NCBI RefSeq assembly: GCF_910580175.1
Contig: NZ_CAJTXD010000002.1
Location: 372,001-436,000, forward strand
Length of the DNA stretch: 64,000 bases
Reading direction: 5' to 3'
Origin: an uncultured Alistipes sp.
Lineage (GTDB): Bacteria > Bacteroidota > Bacteroidia > Bacteroidales > Rikenellaceae
This document shows positions 35,544-44,524 of this stretch, piece after piece. The notes below the pieces were generated by a model, which had not been told where the DNA came from, made no database searches, and saw nothing but the letters and a program-made list of their open reading frames with translations. A program made the position numbers and the translations under genes. Within the stretch, counting starts at the first letter, position 1, and each line of letters starts with the position of its first letter.

Positions 35544-37484
35544 ATGATTTCTTTAGACAACTTGACGGTCAGCTACGGCGGCTGGACGCTTTTCGACAAT
35601 ATTTCATTCCTTATCAATCCCAAGGATCGCATCGGTCTGGTGGGCAAGAACGGTGCGGGCAAAACTACGCTTCTGCGCATCATTACCGGCGAGCAGCAAC
35701 CCACGTCGGGTGCTGTGACGGTCAACGGAGAGTGTACGATCGGCTATTTGCCGCAGACCATGCGCGTGGCCGACACCACCACGCTGGTCGACGAGACGGC
35801 CAAGGCGTTCGAGGAGGTGCTGCGTCTGGAGGCCGAAATCGAGCGGCTCACGCGCGAAATCGCCGAACGCACCGATTACGAGAGTGCCGACTACGAACAG
35901 TTGCTCCATCGGCTCAACGACGCACAGGATCACTATCATATCCTCGGCGGGGAGACGCGCGACGCCGACATCGAAAAGACGCTTTTGGGCCTCGGTTTCA
36001 AGCGCGAGGACTTCGGACGCGCCACGAGCGAATTCTCGGGCGGCTGGCGCATGCGCATCGAGCTGGCCAAGCTGCTGTTGCGGCGGCCGTCGATCTTCCT
36101 GCTGGACGAACCGACCAACCACCTCGACATCGAGTCGATCCAATGGCTCGAAGAATACCTGCGCAACTACAACGGCGCCGTGCTGCTGATTTCGCACGAC
36201 CGGGCCTTTCTGGACAATGTGACCAACCGTACGGTCGAACTCTCGCTGGGCAAAGTGACTGATTACAAGGTCTCCTATTCCAAATATGTCGTGCTGCGGG
36301 CCGAGCGCCGGGCACAGCAGATGGCAGCCTACGAGAACCAGCAGCGCATGATCGAGAAGACCGAGGAGTTCATCGAGAAGTTCCGCTACAAACCCACCAA
36401 GTCGAACCAGGTGCAGTCGCGCATCAAGCAGTTGGAGCGGCTCGACCGGCTCGAAATCGAGGAGGAAGACTTGGCAGCGCTCAACATCAAGTTCCCGCCC
36501 GCGCCGCGTTCGGGGCAGATCGTGGCCGAGATCAACGAGGCGGGCATGTCGTTCGGCCCGAAGCACGTTTTCAGCGGCGCCAACTTCACGATCGGCAAGG
36601 GCGACCGCATCGCCCTGGTGGGCCGCAACGGCGAGGGTAAGACCACGTTGGCGCGCATGCTCATCGGGCAGCTGACGCCGACCGAGGGATCGATACGTTT
36701 GGGGGCCAATGTGAACATCGGCTACTATGCCCAGAACCAGGACGACCTGATGGACGGCGAATTCACGGTCTACGACACCCTCGACCGCGTGGCTGTGGGC
36801 GATATCCGCACGCGTCTGCGCGACATTCTGGGGGCGTTCCTTTTCCGTGGCGAAGATATCGACAAGAAGGTCAAGGTGCTGTCGGGCGGCGAACGGGCGC
36901 GTCTGGCCATGGCACGCATGATGCTTGAACCGCGTAACCTGCTGGTGCTCGACGAGCCGACGAACCACATGGACATGCGCTCGAAAGATATTCTCAAAAG
37001 CGCCATCATGAAGTATGACGGCACGGTAGTCGTCGTGTCGCACGACCGCGAATTCCTTGATGGCATGGTCGACAAAGTGTATGAATTCCGCGACGGAGCC
37101 GTCAAGGAATACTTGGGCGGCATCTACTATTTCCTCGAAAAACGCAAGGTCGAATCGTTGCAGGAGATCGAGCGGCGCGATGTACCGCAAAAAAACAAAG
37201 GCGTTTCCGAGAAACCCGCGGCGACCTCCGGCAAACTCTCCTACGAACAGAAGAAAGAACAAGAGAAGCAGGTGCGCAAACTTCGCAAGGCCGTGGAGAG
37301 CATTGAAGCCGAACTGGCCGACATCGAGCGCCGCATCGCCGACTACGATGCGAAGTTCGCCGCAGCGACCGAATACAACGAGGCCGACTACAAGGCCTAC
37401 AACGAACTTAAGACTCGTTACGACCACCAGATGCACGAGTGGGAGAAAGCGTCGTACGAGCTGGAAATAACGGAAGAACAGTAG
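35544..37484 (+). CDS. ABC-F family ATPase (Uup/YdiF-like)
   Basis: 646 aa from ATG 35544. Two ABC cassettes without membrane segments: Walker A GKNGAGKTT near residue 36, signature FSGGWRMR, Walker B LLDEPTNHLD; then a charged linker (about 245-310); then GRNGEGKTT, LSGGERARL, LVLDEPTNHMD. A C-terminal coiled coil spans about 565-646. ABC-F proteins act at the ribosomal E site or on DNA (Uup). Housekeeping translation factor is more likely than antibiotic resistance, as the linker is not that of a known resistance subtype I can recognise. Confidence 0.93.
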   Translation: MISLDNLTVSYGGWTLFDNISFLINPKDRIGLVGKNGAGKTTLLRIITGEQQPTSGAVTVNGECTIGYLPQTMRVADTTTLVDETAKAFEEVLRLEAEIERLTREIAERTDYESADYEQLLHRLNDAQDHYHILGGETRDADIEKTLLGLGFKREDFGRATSEFSGGWRMRIELAKLLLRRPSIFLLDEPTNHLDIESIQWLEEYLRNYNGAVLLISHDRAFLDNVTNRTVELSLGKVTDYKVSYSKYVVLRAERRAQQMAAYENQQRMIEKTEEFIEKFRYKPTKSNQVQSRIKQLERLDRLEIEEEDLAALNIKFPPAPRSGQIVAEINEAGMSFGPKHVFSGANFTIGKGDRIALVGRNGEGKTTLARMLIGQLTPTEGSIRLGANVNIGYYAQNQDDLMDGEFTVYDTLDRVAVGDIRTRLRDILGAFLFRGEDIDKKVKVLSGGERARLAMARMMLEPRNLLVLDEPTNHMDMRSKDILKSAIMKYDGTVVVVSHDREFLDGMVDKVYEFRDGAVKEYLGGIYYFLEKRKVESLQEIERRDVPQKNKGVSEKPAATSGKLSYEQKKEQEKQVRKLRKAVESIEAELADIERRIADYDAKFAAATEYNEADYKAYNELKTRYDHQMHEWEKASYELEITEEQ

Positions 37485-37647
37485 GGGAGCCTGGGTGCTT
37501 TGCGAACGCAGCCGGTGGGGAGAACTTGTCTGAAAACCCGGTTCCGAAAAGAGTCGGCAGACCCACAGGGCGGAACCTTGCGTCGGGAAGTCGCGGCTCG
37601 CACAGCTGTTCGGGCCGAATGGATTGCAAGAAAAAATAATTGATAAT

Positions 37648-38379
37648 ATGAACGATAACCTTATTTTCGGTATCCGGCCTGTGGCCGAAGCGATCGAGGC
37701 GGGCCGGCAGATCGAGCGGCTCTACATCCGCAAGGGGGCCGAGGGCCAGTTGATGCAGGAACTGAAAGACCTCTGCGCGCGCCACCGCCTGCGCTGGCAG
37801 GAGGTGCCGGTCGAGAAACTCAACCGGCTCACGCGCGGCAATCACCAGGGCGTGGTGGCGCAGACGGCGGCGATCGAATATGTTGAGCTGTCGGATATTC
37901 TGGAGCGGGTGCCCGACGACGAAACGCCCCTCGTCGTGCTTTTCGATGGTGTGACCGACGTGCGCAACTTCGGAGCCATCGCCCGGTCGGCCGAGTGTGC
38001 CGGGGCGCATGGTCTGATCGCGCCGCTGAAGAACTCGGCGCCTGTCAACGCCGAAGCTATCCGCTCGTCGGCCGGAGCGCTGACGACGATTCCGGTGTGC
38101 CGCGTGGGTTCGGTGCGCAACACGCTCAAGACGTTGCAGAGCGAGGGATTCCAGGTCGTCGCAGCGACCGAGAAGAGCCGCAAACTCCTCTACGATGCCG
38201 ATTTCCGCAAGCCTACGGTGCTCGTCATGGGAGCCGAGGACACGGGAATCTCCAAAGAGGTGCTCAAGATGTGCGACGAACAGCTGGCCATTCCGCTCAT
38301 CGGCCACATCGAGTCGCTCAACGTCTCGGCGGCCGCCGCCGTGATGCTTTTCGAGGTCGTACGGCAGCGAATTAATTGA
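37648..38379 (+). CDS. rlmB: 23S rRNA 2'-O-methyltransferase RlmB/TrmH family
   Basis: 243 aa from ATG 37648. The N-terminal substrate domain starts IFGIRPVAEAIEAG. The SPOUT knot motifs are NFGAIARSAECAG, VLVMGAEDTGIS and PLIGHIESLNVSAAAAVML. It methylates G2251-type positions of 23S rRNA. The gap after the ABC-F gene (163 bp) shows no promoter or terminator I trust. Confidence 0.9.
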   Translation: MNDNLIFGIRPVAEAIEAGRQIERLYIRKGAEGQLMQELKDLCARHRLRWQEVPVEKLNRLTRGNHQGVVAQTAAIEYVELSDILERVPDDETPLVVLFDGVTDVRNFGAIARSAECAGAHGLIAPLKNSAPVNAEAIRSSAGALTTIPVCRVGSVRNTLKTLQSEGFQVVAATEKSRKLLYDADFRKPTVLVMGAEDTGISKEVLKMCDEQLAIPLIGHIESLNVSAAAAVMLFEVVRQRIN

Positions 38380-38423
38380 AAATGGCGAGTTCCTGGCTGG
38401 AGATTTTTTAAACGATTGATTCT

Positions 38424-40160
38424 ATGAAATTCGATCTGAAACACTGTTTCCGCATCTTCCGCGAAGGGATGATGCAGATCGTACGGAATTATCCGGTGGA
38501 GTTGCTTCTGGCGCTCTGCGCTTGTGTCTTGTGGCTCGCGGCCTACGAGGCCGGCTGGTCGCAGGGGTATGCCCGGGTGGCGGTGGTGCCGATTTTCTTC
38601 GTGCTGGCGCTGGCTGTCAACCGGCTGGCCGGCCGGGGACCGTGGCGCAGGGTCTATTGGGTGTCGTGGATGCCCTTGATTCCGCTTTCGGTGTGGAGCG
38701 GCGTACACGATTGGGTCGGCGGGACGCAATACCTCGTCACGCTGTGCGTGCTCGCCCCGCTGGCGTTGCTGCTTTGCCGCCGTGCAGCCCGCAACGAGCG
38801 TTTCGTGGCCGACACCATGATCTGGGTGCGTTCGCTCCTGCTGGCCGAGCTTTTCGCCAACGTCGCGCTGGGACTTTTCGCCGCTATACTCTTTTCGACG
38901 ACCTACATTTTCGGACTCCGCGGCAGCTGGATCGAGCATGTGTGGATGTACGGGCTGATCTTCTGCGAGTCGCTCGTGGCGCCGTCGCTCTTTCTGTTGA
39001 TGGCCGAACGGTGGCGCGATGCCGAGATCGAGGGCAACCGCATCCTCGAAATACTGCTGGACTACATCGTGACTCCGGCGCTGCTCATCTATACGGCCAT
39101 CCTCTACCTCTATACGGCCAAAATCCTCGTTACGTGGTCGCTGCCCGAGGGCGGCGTGGCCTATCTGGTCTTCGGATTTACCATCATGGCTCTGTGCGTC
39201 AAGGCCTTGCAGCTCGTTCTGGAGAAGCGGCGGTACGGCTGGTTTTTCGACCGTTTCAGCCTGGTCGCGCTGCCTCCGCTGGTTCTCTTCTGGATCGGCG
39301 TCGCCCGGCGGGTCGGCGAATACGGATTTACCGAGCCGCGCGCGTGGCTCGTGGCCTGCGGTCTGTTGATGACCTTTTGCGTGTTGCTTTTCCTTTCGCG
39401 GCGTTCGGGCCGTTATCGTTGGGTGTGTGCTGCGGGATTCTTGCTTTTTGCGCTGCTGGCCTATGTGCCGGCTCTCCAGCCCGAGCGGGTGGCCGTGCGT
39501 TCGCAGCTGCGGCGTGCTATGCAGGTCGCCGGGAAGTTGCAGCTTCTCGACGATGACGGCCGGTTGCGTCTCGACCGCTTCGGTGCCGACACGACGTTCA
39601 AGGCCGATTACCGTCGCTTCTACGAGTCGGTGCAATACATTGCGTGGCGCGATACGGCGGCTTTCCGCCGTCTTGGGGCGGATATGGACGCCATCCGTGC
39701 CGCCGTGCCGCAGCCGATACGCGATTATGTGGTCTACGGCTGGGAGGATGCGGTCGCAACCGAGGCTGTGACCGTAACCGACGACATCTATCTGATGCAG
39801 ACCTCGCGCCGCGTACCGTGCGAGGGTTATTCGACGCTCTATCCCGACTGGGATATGTTTTGGCAGGACGATGCCGCAGGCGATTATTCCTATTGTTTTC
39901 GAAACGATACGCTTATCCTCCGCTTCGACGGTCGGCGCCCCGACCGGAGCATCGCAGTCTCCGATCTGCTGGCTGCACAGCTGCGGCGGGCGGGAATCGT
40001 TGGCATTCCGAGCGGAAAAAAGCTGCTCGATTCGGCGGACGACCTGCTGTTTTACAACGACGATGAACTATTGGTCGTTTTTCAGAAGATGTCGTTCGAG
40101 CGGAGCGATTCGACATTGCGAATTTCCGAGCTGGCGGTCGATGTCGTGATGACCCGATGA
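38424..40160 (+). CDS. DUF4153 membrane protein
   Basis: 578 aa. About ten hydrophobic helices in residues 20-350 are followed by a soluble C-terminal part of about 220 residues. DUF4153 features include DYIVTPALLIYTAILYLYTAKI, LPEGGVAYLVFGF and YGFTEPRAWLV. The C-terminal part carries beta-rich repeats typical of Bacteroidota versions. Function unknown. It overlaps the metalloprotease gene by 4 bp (ATGA), so the two are coupled. Confidence 0.85.
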   Translation: MKFDLKHCFRIFREGMMQIVRNYPVELLLALCACVLWLAAYEAGWSQGYARVAVVPIFFVLALAVNRLAGRGPWRRVYWVSWMPLIPLSVWSGVHDWVGGTQYLVTLCVLAPLALLLCRRAARNERFVADTMIWVRSLLLAELFANVALGLFAAILFSTTYIFGLRGSWIEHVWMYGLIFCESLVAPSLFLLMAERWRDAEIEGNRILEILLDYIVTPALLIYTAILYLYTAKILVTWSLPEGGVAYLVFGFTIMALCVKALQLVLEKRRYGWFFDRFSLVALPPLVLFWIGVARRVGEYGFTEPRAWLVACGLLMTFCVLLFLSRRSGRYRWVCAAGFLLFALLAYVPALQPERVAVRSQLRRAMQVAGKLQLLDDDGRLRLDRFGADTTFKADYRRFYESVQYIAWRDTAAFRRLGADMDAIRAAVPQPIRDYVVYGWEDAVATEAVTVTDDIYLMQTSRRVPCEGYSTLYPDWDMFWQDDAAGDYSYCFRNDTLILRFDGRRPDRSIAVSDLLAAQLRRAGIVGIPSGKKLLDSADDLLFYNDDELLVVFQKMSFERSDSTLRISELAVDVVMTR

Positions 40161-40732
40161 TTTCCGTTTTCGACCATCCGCGGCTGGGCGAGGTAACTCT
40201 GTCGCAATCGCTGCGCGCGCGGCGCATCGCCATTCGGGTAAGTCGGGCGGGCGGGGTGCGGGTGTCGTTTCCGCGTGGGGTGTCCCAACGCAAAGCCTTG
40301 GCTTTTCTGGAGTCGAAAATAGTTTGGGTCGAGTGTGCCCGCGAACGACTTGCGGCCCGGCAGGCTGCTCTCTTACCGGCACTTCCGCCCGAGCAGGAGA
40401 AGGCCCGGATCGAAGAACTGCGGCGTGCGGCGAAGGCTGATTTACCGGGCCGCATCGAGCGGCTGGCCCGGCAGACGGGACTGCGGTATGCGAAGATGAC
40501 CGTTCGGGCGGCCCGCACGAAGTGGGGGAGCTGTTCGGGAAAGGGCAATATCTCGTTGAGTCTCTTTTTGATGACGCTGCCCGAGCATCTGCGCGACTTC
40601 GTGATTATCCATGAACTGTGTCATACCGTGCATCACGATCATTCGCTCCGATTCCATGCGCTGGTCGACCGGCTTGTCGGCGGGCGCGAAAAGCTCCTCG
40701 TGCGCGAACTGCGCTCGTATTCGATCCGCTGA
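40157..40732 (+). CDS. DUF45/YgjP-like zinc metallopeptidase
   Basis: 191 aa. The zinc motif is HELCHTVHHDHSLRFH (HExxH with a downstream His), preceded by TKWGSCSGKGNISLSLFLM, the usual DUF45 WGSC segment. Family members are M48-like peptidases, some called YgjP; physiological substrates are unknown. Translationally coupled to the DUF4153 gene. Confidence 0.9.
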   Translation: MISVFDHPRLGEVTLSQSLRARRIAIRVSRAGGVRVSFPRGVSQRKALAFLESKIVWVECARERLAARQAALLPALPPEQEKARIEELRRAAKADLPGRIERLARQTGLRYAKMTVRAARTKWGSCSGKGNISLSLFLMTLPEHLRDFVIIHELCHTVHHDHSLRFHALVDRLVGGREKLLVRELRSYSIR

Positions 40733-40757
40733 CTTTGCAATTACGGGCAATTTAAAG

Positions 40758-40795
40758 CAATACGGCGTTCCGAACGATTTCGGAACGCCGTATTG
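40758..40795. terminator. 17-bp perfect palindrome between convergent genes
   Basis: CAATACGGCGTTCCGAA, a CGAT loop and its exact reverse complement. It lies between the convergent DUF45 and PepSY-like genes. The T tract on either side is weak, so termination is likely but not of the classic type. Confidence 0.6.
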
Positions 40796-40813
40796 TGAAA
40801 ATCCGTTTCCAGA

Positions 40814-41257
40814 CTACAACTTCTTGTCGAGCAGCTTGCCGCTTTCCGAAAAAGTGAGCATCTGGTTGCTGTTCTGACCCTGGATGTCGGTCTCGTAGTA
40901 GGTCGAACCGCGACGCACGAGTTTGCGAGCCTCCTTGATCTTGAACCCGGGATACTGCTTGCCGATGTATGCCTCGACAGCATTGGGCAGCTGGGCCACT
41001 GCGATCTCGTTGGTCGAATTGATCAACGAACCTTCGGGCGAGATGTCCAGGTTGTAATCGGCGCCGTCGATCTTGAACTCGGCGGTGTAGTAGTTGCCTT
41101 TCTCCTGGTAGTTCCACTCGACGGGCGATACCCGCGGGTAGACCTTCTCTACGTAGCTTTTCACGACGGCCGGAACCGACGACTCCTTGATGTTGCCTGC
41201 GAATGCGCCTGCCGAAACCAACAGCGTGAGCGCCAAAGTAGCGAACGTTTTTTTCAT
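40814..41257 (-). CDS. Secreted PepSY-like (DUF2874) protein
   Basis: 147 aa from ATG at complement 41255-41257, which starts a signal peptide (MKKTFATLALTLLVSAGAFA). Two repeats of about 55 residues follow, each with a K/A-xYxxKxYP helix-strand unit (KSYVEKVYPRVSPVEWNY, EAYIGKQYPGFKIKEARK), as in PepSY-like DUF2874 proteins. Probably periplasmic; function unknown. Confidence 0.8.
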   Translation of the reverse strand: MKKTFATLALTLLVSAGAFAGNIKESSVPAVVKSYVEKVYPRVSPVEWNYQEKGNYYTAEFKIDGADYNLDISPEGSLINSTNEIAVAQLPNAVEAYIGKQYPGFKIKEARKLVRRGSTYYETDIQGQNSNQMLTFSESGKLLDKKL

Positions 41258-41300
41258 AGCTTTTGACAATAAATTGATGAATGATTCCATGCGAGGTTTC

Positions 41301-41822
41301 TCAATCTATTATCTGTTGCAGGATCAGTTCGTCGCGGAAGCCCTCCGGGGTAAGGGTCCAATCGTGTTTTACGCCTGCGAAAGTAAAGCCTGCGTGACGG
41401 AACAACTGAAGACTCGCTTCGTTGCCCACGCTCACATCGCACCATAACTGATGCAATCCCAGCACTTCCCGGGCATACTCCCTGAGCGTGGCGAGTGCAT
41501 CCGAGGCGTAACCCCGGCCTCGTTGCGAAGAGTCGTAGATCAGAATGCCTACGCCTGCACGACGATTGTGGGGGTCGAATTCGAAGAGGTCGAGCGTGCC
41601 GACGGCCTCGCCCTCGGGATTCTCGATCATCAGACGCAACTGCCGCGTCCGGTAGATGTCGAACTGCTGTTCCTCGACGAACCGCATGAGCGCATGCCGC
41701 GAAAATGGTGCCAAAGTGCCGCTCACGCGCCACACTTCAGGGTCGTTTTCCCATCGGTACAACGTTTCCACGTCGTCCGGCTCCACGGCCCGCAGCCGCA
41801 CGCTCTCCCCCTGGAGAATCAT
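41301..41822 (-). CDS. GNAT family N-acetyltransferase (RimJ/RimL-like)
   Basis: 173 aa from ATG at complement 41820-41822. Typical opening ESVRLRAVEPDDVETLYRWEND, acetyl-CoA loop SSQRGRGYASDALATLREYA and NEASLQLFRHAGF. It probably acetylates a small molecule, polyamine or protein N-terminus. Its start overlaps the stop of the ROK regulator by 4 bp, so its expression follows that gene. Confidence 0.88.
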   Translation of the reverse strand: MILQGESVRLRAVEPDDVETLYRWENDPEVWRVSGTLAPFSRHALMRFVEEQQFDIYRTRQLRLMIENPEGEAVGTLDLFEFDPHNRRAGVGILIYDSSQRGRGYASDALATLREYAREVLGLHQLWCDVSVGNEASLQLFRHAGFTFAGVKHDWTLTPEGFRDELILQQIID

Positions 41823-43051
41823 AGCAGGCCGATGACCTTGTTGCGGATGAGCATGGCAACGCCCCAGACGTTGGCGTTTTCGTTCATCTTCGAAAGACGG
41901 AACTTGGTGTCCTTGTACACCAGGTTGAGCGAATATTTGTTGGTCGCCGACTTGAGCGGCAACATGATGAAATCGCCCGCTGCGGCCATGTTGCCGCCGA
42001 CGATTACCGTCTCGGGATTGAACGTGTTGATCAGAAAAGCCACCGCCTTGCCGACCTTCTCGCCCGCCTCCTCGATCAACTCGATCGAGAGGTTGTCGTC
42101 GTTCTTCGCCGCTGCGATGATGTCGTCGATGTGGATGCTTTTCTGCTGGTCGTATTTTTCCTTCAGAATGGTATTGACGCCGCTTTCGATCAAGTGGCAC
42201 ATCTTTTCTTCGATGGCTATGCCCGAGACTTCGGTCTCCAAGCATCCTTTCTTGCCGCACGAGCAGATGATTTCGTTGTCGAAGAACGGAATGTGTCCGA
42301 ATTCGCCGGCGAAACCGCTCTTGCCGCGGTAAAGCTGCCCGTCGACCACGATGCCGATCGCCACGCCGCGGCCCATGTGGAGGTAAAGCACGTTGCTGTC
42401 GTCTTTCGATTTGCCGCATGTGTATTCGGCGTAGCAGCGGGCGCGGGTGTCGTTTTCCAGAAGCACGCGGATGCCTACACGCTCCTCCAACATGTCGCGC
42501 AGCGACTGCTCGCTGGAGGTAAAGTATTTGTAGCTGCGGCCCGTATCGGGGTTGACGCGTCCGGTCATGCAGACACCTAGACCCAGAATCTTGCCCCGCT
42601 CGATGCCGCAATTGGCGATGAACTCCTCGATGCTTGTGCAGATGCGTTCCATGCACTGGGGGCGATCCTGCAACTCGAATGAAAAGTCGCTCTCTTCCTT
42701 GATGATGTTGTTTTGCAGATCGGTAATCATGAACCGCATGTTGTCGCGGCCTACGTTGACTCCTGCGAAGTAAATTGCTGAATTCGCCAGGCCGAAAATA
42801 TTGGGACGGCGACCGCCCGGCGTTTCCACTTTGCCCAGATCGGAGACGATGTTTTCGTCTACCAGTTCCTGGACCAGTTTGGTAATGGTCGGAACGCTGA
42901 TGTGCAGTTCCTTGGTCAGTTCCGAGAGCGTGCACTCTCCGTTCACAGCCATGTGCGCGATGATATTGCGCTTGATGAGGCTGTTCTTATGGGAGATACC
43001 TTTGAGGGTTTCGTCCTCGTGCTTGTTGAAGAATTCAGTAAGCGATGTCAT
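41819..43051 (-). CDS. ROK family transcriptional repressor (NagC/XylR type)
   Basis: 410 aa from ATG at complement 43049-43051. The N-terminal winged helix-turn-helix (residues about 15-80; CTLSELTKELHISVPTITKLVQEL) is followed by a ROK sugar-kinase-like domain with AGEFGHIPFF and the zinc site CSCGKKGCLETEVSG. Such proteins repress sugar catabolism genes until a sugar or sugar phosphate binds. No sugar operon is adjacent, so the target is elsewhere. Confidence 0.9.
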   Translation of the reverse strand: MTSLTEFFNKHEDETLKGISHKNSLIKRNIIAHMAVNGECTLSELTKELHISVPTITKLVQELVDENIVSDLGKVETPGGRRPNIFGLANSAIYFAGVNVGRDNMRFMITDLQNNIIKEESDFSFELQDRPQCMERICTSIEEFIANCGIERGKILGLGVCMTGRVNPDTGRSYKYFTSSEQSLRDMLEERVGIRVLLENDTRARCYAEYTCGKSKDDSNVLYLHMGRGVAIGIVVDGQLYRGKSGFAGEFGHIPFFDNEIICSCGKKGCLETEVSGIAIEEKMCHLIESGVNTILKEKYDQQKSIHIDDIIAAAKNDDNLSIELIEEAGEKVGKAVAFLINTFNPETVIVGGNMAAAGDFIMLPLKSATNKYSLNLVYKDTKFRLSKMNENANVWGVAMLIRNKVIGLL

Positions 43052-43076
43052 CCTAAGTCCTTTTTTACGAACTGTG

Positions 43077-43106
43077 CAAATATAGGCATTATTTGAATTG
43101 TGCAAG
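43077..43106 (-). promoter_or_regulatory. Promoter for the ROK regulator
   Basis: Minus strand CTTG (plus 43103-43106), an 18-bp spacer and TATATTTG (plus CAAATATA 43077-43084), 25 bp before the ATG. Confidence 0.5.
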
Positions 43107-43157
43107 AGGTTTTCAAAAAAATCCGGAAAAAATTATGCCACAAAAAGACACTTAAAA

Positions 43158-43188
43158 AAGAAAAGCGCTGGTTTACAGCGCTTTTCTT
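43158..43188 (-). terminator. Terminator of fabD
   Basis: Perfect 13-bp stem AAGAAAAGCGCTG / CAGCGCTTTTCTT with a 5-nt loop. On the minus strand it continues into TTTT. It lies 24 bp after the fabD stop. Confidence 0.8.
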
Positions 43189-43211
43189 GTTCGGAACGGA
43201 TGCCGATTTTT

Positions 43212-44093
43212 TTAGAGAGTCGATTTCGATTCGACGTTGGCCTCGGCATCGACCTTGCGGATGAGGCCTTGGAGCACCGTGCCGGGGCCGAGTTCCGTGA
43301 ATTCGGTCACGCCGTCGGCAAGCATCTGCTTGACGATGTAAGTCCAGCGTACGGGAGCCGTCAACTGGGCGATCAGGTTGGCCTTGATGGCGGCGGGATC
43401 GGTGTAGGGTTTAGCGTCCACGTTCTGGTAGATGGGGCATGTCGGAGTCTGGAACGGCGCTTCGGCGATCGCTTTTTCCAATTCCTGCTTGGCCGGTTCC
43501 ATGAGCGGCGAGTGGAACGCCCCGCCGACGGGCAGACGCAGGGCGCGGCGTGCGCCGGCGGCCTTGGCTTTCTCGCAAGCGGCCTCTACGGCCTCCACGG
43601 CACCCGAGATGACCAGCTGGCCCGGGCAGTTGTAGTTGGCAGCGACGACCACGCCGTCGATCGAGTCGCAGATTTCCTCAACGGCCTTGTCTTCCAGACC
43701 CAATACGGCAGCCATCGTGCCGGGCTGCGCTTCGCAGGCGGCCTGCATGGCCTGGGCGCGCTTCGACACCAGACGCAGACCGTCCTCGAACGAGAGTGCT
43801 CCGGCAACTACCAGCGCCGAGAACTCGCCCAGCGAGTGGCCGGCGACGGCATCGGGCTTCACGCCCAGCGCTTTGGCCATGATGACCGAGTGGAGGAAGA
43901 CGGCGGGCTGCGTTACCTTGGTTTGCTTCAGCTCCTCGTCCGTGCCGGCGAACATGATGTCCGTGATGCGGAATCCCAGGATTTCGTTGGCTTTCTCGAA
44001 AAGCTCCTTAGCTGCAGGTACGTTGTCGTAGAGGTCTTTGCCCATGCCTACGGCTTGCGCACCTTGACCCGGAAATACATATGCGTGTTTCAT
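43212..44093 (-). CDS. fabD: Malonyl-CoA:ACP transacylase
   Basis: 293 aa from ATG at complement 44091-44093, giving the family start MKHAYVFPGQGAQ. The nucleophile is in VAGHSLGEFSALVVAG and the catalytic His in VGGAFHSPLMEPA. It loads malonate onto acyl carrier protein for fatty acid synthesis. It is the last clear core gene before the accessory island, and its upstream region borders the island. Confidence 0.95.
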   Translation of the reverse strand: MKHAYVFPGQGAQAVGMGKDLYDNVPAAKELFEKANEILGFRITDIMFAGTDEELKQTKVTQPAVFLHSVIMAKALGVKPDAVAGHSLGEFSALVVAGALSFEDGLRLVSKRAQAMQAACEAQPGTMAAVLGLEDKAVEEICDSIDGVVVAANYNCPGQLVISGAVEAVEAACEKAKAAGARRALRLPVGGAFHSPLMEPAKQELEKAIAEAPFQTPTCPIYQNVDAKPYTDPAAIKANLIAQLTAPVRWTYIVKQMLADGVTEFTELGPGTVLQGLIRKVDAEANVESKSTL

Positions 44094-44351
44094 GGTTTTC
44101 AACATTTTTTTGTTTGCGGGGGCAAAGATACGAAGAAAATCGGATAAAACGGGCGAACGGGGCGTAATAATGTAAGTTGTTGAAATGCAGAATCGCAATG
44201 GGTAGAACCTCAGTCCCTTGCCGAATGACCGAAAAGCAGGATTTCGAGGAGTAGAGCGAGGTTTTCGTTACTTATCCGTTGCCTTTTTCGGGTCGGGAAA
44301 GAGGCAGTCGAAGGCTCACCTCCACCCTACGAAAACGATTCTACGCTTCGA

Positions 44352-44427
44352 GGAACACCGTTTTTCTCACGAAACTCCACGACAAAGATAGTCGTTTTGC
44401 TCGGAGTTTCTCGAAAAGACGGTTTCC
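44352..44427. repeat. Long imperfect inverted repeat upstream of the integrase pair
   Basis: GGAACACCGTTTTTCTCAC... on the left pairs imperfectly with the reverse complement of ...CTCGAAAAGACGGTTTCC on the right. An inner pair is GAAACTCC/GGAGTTTC and the centre is ACGAC-aaagata-GTCGT. The centre includes a minus-strand TATCTTTG. Confidence 0.5.
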
Positions 44428-44498
44428 GATGTGAGGGCATAGTATCTTATTCTATGTTTCGCTTCGTTTTTCATGACTTCAAATAACTCTATACCAGC

Positions 44499-44506
44499 TA
44501 ATTTTG
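44499..44506 (+). promoter_or_regulatory. -7 box for the tandem integrase operon
   Basis: TAATTTTG, 18 bp upstream of the first integrase ATG. No convincing -33. Confidence 0.4.
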
Positions 44507-44524
44507 CAAACAGTTAATAGAGTT

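Larger units (their letters stand above)
44094..44524. other. Non-coding left end of the accessory island
   Basis: 431 bp without a credible gene. It holds the fabD -7 box (TATCTTTG on the minus strand, plus 44123-44130), a long imperfect inverted repeat (44352-44427) and the -7 box of the first recombinase. The island's left attachment site probably lies here, but I cannot delimit it without the empty site. Confidence 0.5.

Noticed and set aside
44504..44524. Extended start for integrase 1
   Set aside because: It would begin inside the -7 box region; ATG 44525 is the sensible start.
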